In this document: in pieces, positions 51,774 through 59,817 of the stretch
Layout: each line of letters begins with the position of its first letter
How positions within the stretch are numbered: the stretch's first letter is position 1
NCBI GenBank assembly: GCA_964437445.1
Contig: CAYTGR010000007.1
Coordinates: 1-64,000 of the forward strand
Origin: CAYTGR01 sp964437445
GTDB lineage: Bacteria; Chloroflexota; Anaerolineae; B4-G1; SLSP01
Direction of reading: 5' to 3'
Length of the DNA: 64,000 nucleotides
Notes under the pieces: model-generated
What the model was told of the DNA's origin: nothing
Seen by the model: only the letters and a program-made list of their open reading frames with translations
Databases searched by the model: none
Translations under genes and position numbers: made by a program

Positions 51774-54296
51774 TTATTCTTCTTGTTCGCGCCCCAGAAT
51801 TAATTGGATTCCCCGAATTGCACGCATGACCCGCCCACGTTTGATTTCCTCTAAGTGGGTTCTAAGACGGGCGTTATGTGCCTCAAGCGCACGGATCCGT
51901 TCTTCTGTTTGGCGAGCACGGGCTGCCTGGCGAGCCGCCACCAAAGCATCAGGGGCAAAAGCAGCACGTTGCATAAATGTCACAATAGGTGTCACCGCCC
52001 GCGCCCAGGAAAGTTCTGCTTGCAGTGCCTGAAATTCAGAGACCTGCCGCTCACGTTGGGTTTCGTTTGCCAAACAAGATAAAATAGTCTCCGCTAGCAA
52101 GTCGGGCCGATCTGGAGGCACCAAATAAGCCAAGCCGCGGGCAGCAAGCTGCTCAGAGAGCAGGTCGCCAGATGTGCAAACTACGGGCAGGTTAGCCCAA
52201 ATGCAATCTAATAACCTGGTACGGGAAGCAAAATGACTTTCCAGTGTAGGCTGGTGTATACTGACGGCAAGGTCAGCTTCCAACAAATAATCTCCGCGCT
52301 CATCATAAGGGAGCCAGTCGCCAAAAAACACATGACGATCCAGCAATCCCAAAGTACGACAACGGTCCAGGGTTCGCGCATAGACAGGCATTTCTGGCAC
52401 GGTCTGAGCATTGAAATGATAACCAGCGGCAAAAAAAAGCTTTACATCCGGTCTAACTTGAACCACTTGCACCAATGCATCCAGCAAAGTCAGGGGATCA
52501 AGCCACTCCCACAACCCACCATTCCACAATAGCAATTTGTCCGTAGCCGCAATACCCGGATGTACCCCCTTCAAAACCGGTCGCTGCCGTTGTGGTGGTT
52601 CGGCAGGTACACCGAAAGGGACAACGTCAATTAACGAACGGAGTGTGGTATCCTGCGCATAGGTAAAAGTGTTGACCCGACCAGCTGCCAGTAGTGTGCC
52701 CAACCAAAAATCTCGTTGTCGCTCGTTTGCGCAGATGAAAAAATCACCTAAGGCCCCTTCTAGCTTGAGAGACAAGATACTATCCATGTCCAATATTAAA
52801 TGCTCAGATTCTGGCACTTGGGGTGACTGAACAAGCTTTTCCAGTTCAAAAGGATCATATAAATCCACAATAGCCGGCTTATTCAAATCACGCAGCCAGG
52901 GAATCTTAGCGAAAAGCGGTCCCATTGCCAACACAACATCCGCTCCATTGATACAGGCATTGAGCGTGTGATATTCAGGGTCAGTTGGATCGTAACCAAC
53001 GACTCGGAGCTTCTCGTGTTGACGAGTGGGAGTTCCTGGCACAGCCAGGGTTACTTCCAACGAATTAGCGAGTGCACAAGCCATTTCCCAAGCACGAATC
53101 GCCGGCCCGGCCATTTTAGGCCCCAGAGTTTCGTGGGAGATGATGAGCAGGCGAGTACCATGGTGAGGCTGAAGTACAACAGGAACTGCCAAATCGCGTG
53201 CCAGTTGATCCTGTATCACGTGATACTGCCTCCAAGGAAAAATTTGATTGTCCGGTCGTAATGGAAAGCGAGCAAAGATCTCCTCATCGCTGCGAACCCG
53301 AGCGCGCTGAATCTGCTTGCGCTTGGACATGAGACGAGGCATCTCTTCAGCAATCTGGTCCACTGCCACGAGGAAAGAAGTGGCCACACGGCTCATCGAG
53401 TCAGAAACCCACACGCCAGACTGGGGAGCTTCTGGTCGCGGGTAGCCAAATGTGTAGGAATTTCGATCCAATTTGGCCTGGTCCAGAGCACGTTTGACCG
53501 CCATAAATAAGCTCAGGGGCAATATACTCTTAAGGTTTTGATCATCATAGTTTTTGATCACAGTACGCAGAGCATTCATTTCGCTCAGAACGTAGCGTTG
53601 CTCCACGGGGAACCCTGCCCCTGTCTGATGCCGTCGGTGATAGACTATGGCCTGCGGCACAAACAGTACTTTATATCCTTCAAGCCAAAGCCGCCAACCT
53701 AAGTCCACATCTTCATAATAAGCGATATAATCCTCATCAAATCCCCCCACTTGCCAAAAAATATCTCGGCGGATTAACATGGCCCCACCACAAGGCGCCA
53801 GGACCTCGCGCGGTTGGTCGTACCAACCTGAAACATCCGGCACCCCCTCGTCTAACTGGAATGCACGTCCATAGAGATTCATCACTGATCCAACGAAATC
53901 TATTGTTTTACCATCCCGGTCCAGCATTTTAGCTGCAACGCAAACTACCTCCGGGTCGGCATTGTTTTCCAGAGCCGTGATCATAGTTCGTAGCCAATCT
54001 GGAGCGGCGCAGGCATCATTATTGATCAGCGCTAGGTAATATCCATTGGCAGCTTGAGCCCCTCGGTTATTGCCACCAGCAAAGCCTAGATTGCAACCGG
54101 CCACAATCACCTTAACCGCAGGATAGTTCACCCGCAAAAAGGCTACCGAATCATCGGTAGAGCCATTATCTACCACGATGATTTCTAATTTTTCCTGGGG
54201 GTAATCCTGGCTCAAGAGTGCTTCCAGACATTCTGGTAACAGATGGCGTCCGTTAAGGTTGACAACGATCACGCTGACGTCAGGATATTCACTCAT
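51774..54296 (-). CDS. Two-domain glycosyltransferase (GT2-GT4 fusion) with C-terminal coiled coil
   Basis: An 840-residue protein: GT2 domain (SVIVVNLNGRHLLPECLEAL, LINNDACAAPDW, YYEDVDLGWRLW), a linker of about 60 residues, then a GT4-type domain from about residue 375 (LLIISHETLGPKMAGPAIRA, ICANERQRDFWLG, WNGGLWEWLDPLTLLDALV, TSGDLLSEQLAARG), and a C-terminal coiled coil (EERIRALEAHNARLRTHLEE). The GT4 half is clearly paralogous to the separate protein encoded at 55399. The start overlaps the upstream methyltransferase stop by 8 bp; no good ribosome site. Confidence 0.9.
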   Translation of the reverse strand: MSEYPDVSVIVVNLNGRHLLPECLEALLSQDYPQEKLEIIVVDNGSTDDSVAFLRVNYPAVKVIVAGCNLGFAGGNNRGAQAANGYYLALINNDACAAPDWLRTMITALENNADPEVVCVAAKMLDRDGKTIDFVGSVMNLYGRAFQLDEGVPDVSGWYDQPREVLAPCGGAMLIRRDIFWQVGGFDEDYIAYYEDVDLGWRLWLEGYKVLFVPQAIVYHRRHQTGAGFPVEQRYVLSEMNALRTVIKNYDDQNLKSILPLSLFMAVKRALDQAKLDRNSYTFGYPRPEAPQSGVWVSDSMSRVATSFLVAVDQIAEEMPRLMSKRKQIQRARVRSDEEIFARFPLRPDNQIFPWRQYHVIQDQLARDLAVPVVLQPHHGTRLLIISHETLGPKMAGPAIRAWEMACALANSLEVTLAVPGTPTRQHEKLRVVGYDPTDPEYHTLNACINGADVVLAMGPLFAKIPWLRDLNKPAIVDLYDPFELEKLVQSPQVPESEHLILDMDSILSLKLEGALGDFFICANERQRDFWLGTLLAAGRVNTFTYAQDTTLRSLIDVVPFGVPAEPPQRQRPVLKGVHPGIAATDKLLLWNGGLWEWLDPLTLLDALVQVVQVRPDVKLFFAAGYHFNAQTVPEMPVYARTLDRCRTLGLLDRHVFFGDWLPYDERGDYLLEADLAVSIHQPTLESHFASRTRLLDCIWANLPVVCTSGDLLSEQLAARGLAYLVPPDRPDLLAETILSCLANETQRERQVSEFQALQAELSWARAVTPIVTFMQRAAFAPDALVAARQAARARQTEERIRALEAHNARLRTHLEEIKRGRVMRAIRGIQLILGREQEE

Positions 54297-55230
54297 GGTT
54301 TTTAGTCGCCACAGTAATGGTGAAGTTGGGTTCCACCTGCCCAGAGCGGCAGAGCAACCGGTCCCATTCAAACAACAGAGTCAGCAACCGACGATCCTCA
54401 GGTTTCTGCTCATCAAAATTCACTGCGATGCCCCGCAATAACGGAAAGAGCAGCCCGGCCCAATTATACTGGTAGACGATTTTGAAAACACCATTGACTG
54501 CCGGCAAGATCTGATCGGAGCGGATAGCTTCATTGGGTGAGATCCACAACCTTGAGGGTCTATGCACCCGGGTACGTAGCCGACCGTTCAAATCACGGCG
54601 GTAACGAGGGGGCAGCGCTTGCAATACAGCATTGGCCTGAGCGCATTGCCGACGACTAAACTGTTGATAACGTGGTCCAACGTAATCCCAAAGTACAAAA
54701 AGCCCCCCCGGCTTGAGAGCTTGATAAATTTGCCTGGCAACATGTTCTATTGCCTTGAAATGGTGCATGGCATGAGTAATGACCACTAAATCATAGGTTT
54801 CAGAAGGGAGTGCGATTCTGTTAACATCGGCCACATGATACTCTACCTGAAGTCCCAGTGCCATAGTCGCTTGCTTTGCTCGTTTCAATGCTTCCACACT
54901 CAGGTCGTAGGCATCTACTTGCGCAAAGGGCAATGCAGGATGCAAAAAGAACCCACGCTCACTGAGCATATCACCACAGCCTAACGTCAAACCATGCCGC
55001 TGATCTGGATGACGGTCAACCAGAGATTCAATAATCAAATCCATTAGTTGATCAGTGTGCCCACCAGTCATCTCGGTCACGGCCATCAGACTTAAACAAC
55101 GCAAACTATCCCAGCTAACCCGCCGTGTGGACTCAAGATCCACAGTGCCCCAGAATCTACCTTCTTCCCTCAAACGCAAAAGAAAGTCAATTTTTTTCCA
55201 TACTTTACTAAAAATTTCTCGGCTATTCAT
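54289..55230 (-). CDS. SAM-dependent methyltransferase
   Basis: A 313-residue class I methyltransferase: TLGCGDMLSERG (motif I), VDAYDLSVEAL, YDLVVITHAMHHF and LKPGGLFVLWDYVG. The target is unknown; in Wzt-type export loci a methyl cap on the non-reducing end can stop chain growth and be recognised by the ATPase, so this is a capping candidate. I chose the ATG at 55230, since a predicted promoter covers the longer start at 55296. Confidence 0.85.
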   Translation of the reverse strand: MNSREIFSKVWKKIDFLLRLREEGRFWGTVDLESTRRVSWDSLRCLSLMAVTEMTGGHTDQLMDLIIESLVDRHPDQRHGLTLGCGDMLSERGFFLHPALPFAQVDAYDLSVEALKRAKQATMALGLQVEYHVADVNRIALPSETYDLVVITHAMHHFKAIEHVARQIYQALKPGGLFVLWDYVGPRYQQFSRRQCAQANAVLQALPPRYRRDLNGRLRTRVHRPSRLWISPNEAIRSDQILPAVNGVFKIVYQYNWAGLLFPLLRGIAVNFDEQKPEDRRLLTLLFEWDRLLCRSGQVEPNFTITVATKNHE

Positions 55231-55268
55231 TTTGAGTTTACAAAAATCATTACATAAAAAAGACGATG

Positions 55269-55296
55269 ATAATAAGCCACACGTCTTAAGAAACAA
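55269..55296 (-). promoter_or_regulatory. Candidate internal promoter of block C
   Basis: On the minus strand TTGTTT (55291-55296) and TATTAT (55269-55274) lie 16 bp apart, in the 168-bp gap before the methyltransferase gene. Weak -35. Confidence 0.35.
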
Positions 55297-55398
55297 ACCA
55301 CCTGACTAAATCAACAATCGGCGCTAAACCGCTGATTCTCCAAACTTTCTACCTGCCACTCAGTGATGCAGATTATTGCCCCCTCAGAATGCACGAAG

Positions 55399-56808
55399 TT
55401 ACCCAGCGTGCCCCCCTTTGAGGTGTTTACTCAATTGCCGCAACCAGCGCATGAAGCGGATGAAATGACCTTGTTCATAACCCTCCACCAAAGTCTTCAA
55501 ACGCTCCATTTCTGTTTGTAGACGCGATAACTCGTATTGATAGAAAAGAGCTGCTGAGTCTTTTTCCAATAGAGACCTGTCCGGAGCCCGACGAGGACAT
55601 TGACAAAACTTCACAAGTGGTTGAGCAGCACGTGCCCAAGTAAGATTCTGGCGGGCATTTTCAAAAGATATTTCAAACGCACTGCGCGGTATTTCCAACA
55701 AATGCAAAACAGCCTCAGCTACTTGCTCTACCGCTTTATAGTCTACTATTACCCCAAGCCTATAATGATCTATCAGCTCACTGGTGGCATCTCCATGGGT
55801 CGCTACTATAGGAAGCCCAGCCCAAATATAATCCAAGACCCGACTACGAAAAGCTAAACGAGTCTCATATGTATCGTAATGTAACGTCAAAGCCAAATCG
55901 CTCTCTAAGAGTACGTTAGGCCAATCCGTATAAGGGATCCAATCCCCAAAAAAGACGGCCTGATTCAGTACCCCCAGATCCTTTGCTACTTGCAACGCCA
56001 TTTCGTTTTGAGTGTGCACATCCTTTAAAATAGGATTGGGGTGCTTGGTGCCAGGAAAAATCAGTCTAACATCTTGCCTTTTTTGCCAAACCTGGGCTAC
56101 GGCCCGAATAGCCGTCACCGGGTCTAACCAGGGCCACAACCCTCCCCCCCAGAGAATAACCCGATCCTCAGCAGCGATACCAGGCCAGATCCCTTTAATC
56201 ACTTGACGAGTATGCCGAGGAACTTGGGCTGGCAAACCAAAAGGCACCAAATCCACCAATTGACGCAAAGAAGGGTCTTCACGGTACATGTAAGGGTTGA
56301 TACGACCGACAGCCTCCAATCGCCCCAACCACCAGTCTCTCTGGCGTTCACTGGCGCAAACAAAAAAATCGCCAAGCAATATTTGTTGACTTAAAGCCAC
56401 CATCCGATTAGCCCACAATGTTAGTTCCTCCGGCAAGTTCAAGGAACATACCAACGCCAGCCATTCTGCCAGCAAGGGATCATACCCATCCACGACAAGG
56501 GCGGCATCACTGTCTCGAAGTTGCGGAAATTCATTGGCTGTATCACCTGCAAAGAGGATGATTTTGGCTTTCTTAGCCAGAGATTCTAGCGAAACCCACT
56601 GGTGCCTTTGATAAGGGGCAATTTGAAAATCGGCGTTGTCAAAACCGAGGGGGCTTTCGGGTGGGATAGCCAGAATAGTCTCAAACTCCCGGCAGAGAAT
56701 TTGTGCCAAATTATAATAACGGATACCTGGCCCAGCCATCTGGGCCCCCACAACATCATGGCTGATAATTAAAATACAGTTTTTCCCTCCTGTGGCACCC
56801 AAGACCAT
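55399..56808 (-). CDS. GT4-like glycosyltransferase with C-terminal coiled coil
   Basis: A 469-residue protein that matches the GT4 half of the double enzyme at 51774 segment by segment: ISHDVVGAQMAGPGIRYYN, DLVPFGLPAQVPRH, WGGGLWPWLDPVTAIRAVA, FFGDWIPYTDWPN, THGDATSELIDHY. The tail forms a coiled coil (YELSRLQTEMERLKTLVEG). The ATG at 56808 has AGGAG only one base away; a TTG at 56802 has ideal spacing from it and may be the real start. It overlaps the wzt 3' end by 34-40 bp. Confidence 0.85.
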   Translation of the reverse strand: MVLGATGGKNCILIISHDVVGAQMAGPGIRYYNLAQILCREFETILAIPPESPLGFDNADFQIAPYQRHQWVSLESLAKKAKIILFAGDTANEFPQLRDSDAALVVDGYDPLLAEWLALVCSLNLPEELTLWANRMVALSQQILLGDFFVCASERQRDWWLGRLEAVGRINPYMYREDPSLRQLVDLVPFGLPAQVPRHTRQVIKGIWPGIAAEDRVILWGGGLWPWLDPVTAIRAVAQVWQKRQDVRLIFPGTKHPNPILKDVHTQNEMALQVAKDLGVLNQAVFFGDWIPYTDWPNVLLESDLALTLHYDTYETRLAFRSRVLDYIWAGLPIVATHGDATSELIDHYRLGVIVDYKAVEQVAEAVLHLLEIPRSAFEISFENARQNLTWARAAQPLVKFCQCPRRAPDRSLLEKDSAALFYQYELSRLQTEMERLKTLVEGYEQGHFIRFMRWLRQLSKHLKGGHAG

Positions 56809-58010
56809 TCTCCTTTCAACGTCACAATTCCATAGCCTTCCCCGCCCGAAGATAACACACGCAGAGGATATAAACGGTCGTGGTAATCATACATTTCAGC
56901 ATCATCCCTACTGTGAATAGCTACTGAAATGTAATAAAAACCTTCAAGTAATGGTAAATTATGTATTTTATATTGCACATATCCCCTACCTTCAATCCAA
57001 GGGATTTCAAACTGTCCAAAATGTGTATTGGGACCAGCAATGTGCAATCCATCATTACGGTGGATACCCAAGCCAAATATAGGTTGCTCAATCCGCGTCG
57101 GGGCATAATATTGTATTTCTAAAATAAACGTATCCCCTACTCTAAATTGCCGCTGCTCCTCACCATCTATGTTTTTCAAGTGTACTGCCACAATTTGTGC
57201 TTTTTTACTCCCCCACTGGCGATTATTACTGCAGGTCATCAAGGCCATCTCTTCCGCACGCTGGCTATGATCCAGATAGGCGGCTACCACTGTATCTGCT
57301 GTGCTGTCAGCAATTACACGCCCCTTTTCCAACCACAACGCCCGCGAACAAATTGCCCGTACCGTCTCTGCACTGTGCGAAACAAAGAATACCGTGACCC
57401 CCTGGCTACGCAACTGGTTAATCCGCTCCAGACACTTGCGCTGGAAAGCCCCATCCCCTACCGCCAATACCTCATCCACCAACAGGATTTCAGGATCCAC
57501 ATGCACGGCCACCGCAAAGCCCAATCGCATGTACATCCCAGAGGAATAATGCTTGACCGGCACATCAATGAACCGTTCCAACTCCGCAAAAGCGATGATC
57601 TCGTCCAGTTTGCGGCGGATGGTGGCCCGGCTCAGGCCCAAAATGGAGCCGTTAAGGTAGATGTTTTCACGGCCGGTCAGGTCGGGGTGGAACCCGGTCC
57701 CCAGTTCCAACAGCGCGCCAATCCGGCCTTGTACCTCAACCCGACCGGCAGTAGGTTCCAGTACACCGGCGATCAGCTTGAGTGCCGTGCTCTTACCGGC
57801 CCCGTTCGGACCCACCAACCCCAGGGTCTCTCCCGGCGCGATTTCAAAGCTGACCCCCTGTAGCGCCCAAAACACTTCCGCATCACGGTCAGCCGAGCGG
57901 CGACGAAACAGATTAAGGGCCATTTCCTGAAAAGAACGAGGGCGGTTCTGGTGTAAAATGAACCGCTTGGATACTTGATCAAACCGCACTACGGGCTTCA
58001 TTCCCGACAC
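56769..58010 (-). CDS. wzt: ABC transporter ATPase for surface glycan export (Wzt-type) with C-terminal glycan-binding domain
   Basis: A 413-residue protein. The ATPase part has Walker A GPNGAGKST (67-75), the signature YSSGMYMRL (155-163), Walker B ILLVDE (175-180) and a switch His (VSHSAE). After about residue 245 comes a Wzt_C-type beta-sandwich (FRVGDTFILEIQYYAPTRIE, PLLEGFYYISVAIHSRD) that in known cases recognises the finished chain end. GTG at 58010 has GGAG at 5 bases; an ATG lies three codons later. No Wzm-like membrane partner is in the window. First gene of block C. Confidence 0.93.
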   Translation of the reverse strand: MSGMKPVVRFDQVSKRFILHQNRPRSFQEMALNLFRRRSADRDAEVFWALQGVSFEIAPGETLGLVGPNGAGKSTALKLIAGVLEPTAGRVEVQGRIGALLELGTGFHPDLTGRENIYLNGSILGLSRATIRRKLDEIIAFAELERFIDVPVKHYSSGMYMRLGFAVAVHVDPEILLVDEVLAVGDGAFQRKCLERINQLRSQGVTVFFVSHSAETVRAICSRALWLEKGRVIADSTADTVVAAYLDHSQRAEEMALMTCSNNRQWGSKKAQIVAVHLKNIDGEEQRQFRVGDTFILEIQYYAPTRIEQPIFGLGIHRNDGLHIAGPNTHFGQFEIPWIEGRGYVQYKIHNLPLLEGFYYISVAIHSRDDAEMYDYHDRLYPLRVLSSGGEGYGIVTLKGEWSWVPQEGKTVF

Positions 58011-58060
58011 ATTGGCTCCATCACTAATGATTCGGCTACTGACCCGACCCCCAAAGCGAT

Positions 58061-58137
58061 TTTACCGCCGAGATCGCCCAATACGCCAAGAATGATTGGC
58101 AAACTTTGCGCCCTCTGCGCACTCGGCGATGAGTTTT
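58061..58137. repeat. Intergenic repeat of the accgccgag...ctcggcg type
   Basis: The segment accgccgagatcgcccaata..aactttgcgccctctgcgca..ctcggcgatgag looks like a decayed copy of a low-complexity intergenic sequence (tandem-like gccaag/cgcagag and tttgcgccctctgcg) known from many bacterial genomes. The ends pair as cgccgag (58066-58072) with ctcggcg (58122-58128). It lies in the wzt leader. Confidence 0.45.
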
Positions 58138-58200
58138 TCAGGGCAGTCAGATATGATGGCCCCGGCAAGATTTGCCCTTGCCGTTCAAACCGTAAGCCAA

Positions 58201-58228
58201 ATGATACCACGTTCCCTAAGAGGAGCAA
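58201..58228 (-). promoter_or_regulatory. Candidate promoter of block C (wzt)
   Basis: On the minus strand TTGCTC (58223-58228) and TATCAT (58201-58206) are 16 bp apart with TGG before the -10. The leader to wzt would be about 185 nt and contain the repeat at 58061-58137. Confidence 0.4.
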
Positions 58229-58238
58229 CCTGGATAAG

Positions 58239-58266
58239 TTGCGCTTGCTTCTGCCTATGCTATAAT
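58239..58266 (+). promoter_or_regulatory. Promoter for glmU
   Basis: TTGCGC (58239-58244) and a perfect TATAAT (58261-58266) are 16 bp apart, with TGC before the -10. The leader to the ATG at 58421 is about 147 nt. Confidence 0.65.
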
Positions 58267-58420
58267 CAGAATTGACTTAGATGAACCATCTATGAGTGAT
58301 TTAGCCAAGCGTGCGCCATCGTTGATCGGGCCTGGAGTCACCGGCCAAGTGCTGGGAACGCCGGGCCTGTTTTGTCTCAGCCCAATAGGAATATAACAAT
58401 TTCAATTTAAGGAAACACCC
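58267..58420 (+). other. Leader region of glmU with a 34-codon open frame
   Basis: An ATG at 58292 opens a frame of 34 codons (ends 58396) that has no ribosome site and no recognisable product. I see no riboswitch core here, including no glmS-type ribozyme. The 3' part is AT-rich with AAGGA before glmU. Confidence 0.25.
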
Positions 58421-59815
58421 ATGAACCTGGCGGTGGTAGTCCTGGCAGCCGGCAAAAGCACCCGATTTAAGTCGGTCGTCCCCAAAATACTGCATCCTCT
58501 GGGGGAACGGCCTATGTTGCACTACACTCTGACCCTGGCCGAGGCGCTGGCGTCAGAGCCACCGGTGGTGGTGGTAGGCCCCGAAACCGAGGCGGAGGTC
58601 CGGGCCTGGGCCGGTGACCGGGCCCGCCTGGTCGTGCAACAAGAAAGGTTAGGGACCGGTCATGCCATGCTGCAGGCTGCGCCGTTGCTCCAGGGCCAGG
58701 CGGAACAGCTCCTGGTTCTCTACGGAGATATGCCGTTGCTGCAAGAGGCCACGCTGCGAACGCTGCTCCAACGCCAGCGCGTAGCGGATGCAACGCTGAC
58801 CATCCTCACTGTGCAGCGGGATAATCCCCGTGGCTTCGGGAGAATTGTCCGTGACGCGACGGGACACGTGCAAGCCATCGTAGAAGACATAGAAGCCTCT
58901 CCCGAGATCCAGGCCATCCGAGAACTGAATACCGGTATCTACACCTTCGCCGCCGATTTCCTCTGGGCCGCCTTGCCGCAGATCCAACCCAGCCCCCGCA
59001 AAGGAGAGTACTACCTGACCGATCTGGTCGCCCTGGCAGCCACTACCGGGCATGAAATTGCCACCTACTGCGTCCCTGATGCGACCGAAGGGCTGGGGAT
59101 CAATACCCGGGTAGATTTAGCCGTCGCCGAAGCCGTTCTACGCCAACGGATCAACGAACAGTGGATGCTGGCCGGAGTCACTCTGCTGGATCCGGCGACC
59201 ACCTACATCGGCCCGGAAGTGACAATCGGCACCGATACAATCATCCACCCCAACACGCATTTGCGGGGTCGGACCACGATTGGTGAACAGTGCCAGATCG
59301 GTCCCAACGCCATCGTAGATGCCTGCGTCATCGGCAACCGTTGCCGGGTACTGGCTTCGGTGCTGGAACAAGCCGTCATGGAAGACGACAGCAACATCGG
59401 CCCCTTCAGCCATTTGCGCAAGGGCGCCCATCTGGGCCGGGGTGCCCATGTGGGCAACTTTGGGGAGATGAAAAACAGCACCCTGGGGCCTGGCTCCAAA
59501 ATGGGACATTTCAGTTACCTGGGCGATGCTGAAGTGGGCCCCGACGTCAACATCGGTGCCGGGACGATTACCTGCAACTACGACGGTGTCCGCAAACACC
59601 GCACGGTCATTGAAGAAGGCGTCTTCATCGGCTCCGATACCATGCTGGTCGCGCCGGTGCACGTGGGCGTTGGCGCTAAAACGGCGGCCGGCGCTGTGGT
59701 GACGCATGACGTCCCGCCGCACACGCTGGTCATGGGCGTCCCCGCGCGCGTCCGGCGGACGCTGGAAGAGCCGCCGCCACCTCCCGACGAGCAGAGCGAT
59801 CCTACCATAACGTAA
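58421..59815 (+). CDS. glmU: Bifunctional UDP-GlcNAc pyrophosphorylase/glucosamine-1-phosphate N-acetyltransferase
   Basis: The 464-residue enzyme makes UDP-GlcNAc from glucosamine-1-phosphate. The N-terminal uridyltransferase domain carries LAAGKSTRFKSVVPKILH (residues 8-25) and LYGDMPLL; the C-terminal acetyltransferase is a left-handed beta-helix of hexapeptide repeats ending in NIGAGTITCNYDGVRKHRT and IGSDTMLVAPV, with catalytic His in the same region. It has its own promoter and is followed after 2 bp by the CBS protein gene. UDP-GlcNAc feeds peptidoglycan and possibly the glycans of the adjacent locus. Confidence 0.96.
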   Translation: MNLAVVVLAAGKSTRFKSVVPKILHPLGERPMLHYTLTLAEALASEPPVVVVGPETEAEVRAWAGDRARLVVQQERLGTGHAMLQAAPLLQGQAEQLLVLYGDMPLLQEATLRTLLQRQRVADATLTILTVQRDNPRGFGRIVRDATGHVQAIVEDIEASPEIQAIRELNTGIYTFAADFLWAALPQIQPSPRKGEYYLTDLVALAATTGHEIATYCVPDATEGLGINTRVDLAVAEAVLRQRINEQWMLAGVTLLDPATTYIGPEVTIGTDTIIHPNTHLRGRTTIGEQCQIGPNAIVDACVIGNRCRVLASVLEQAVMEDDSNIGPFSHLRKGAHLGRGAHVGNFGEMKNSTLGPGSKMGHFSYLGDAEVGPDVNIGAGTITCNYDGVRKHRTVIEEGVFIGSDTMLVAPVHVGVGAKTAAGAVVTHDVPPHTLVMGVPARVRRTLEEPPPPPDEQSDPTIT

Positions 59816-59817
59816 AC

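Noticed and set aside
58267..58420. Riboswitch or glmS-type ribozyme upstream of glmU
   Set aside because: I found no conserved core or suitable pairing; only simple hairpins such as cggcaag/cttgccg at 58163-58183.
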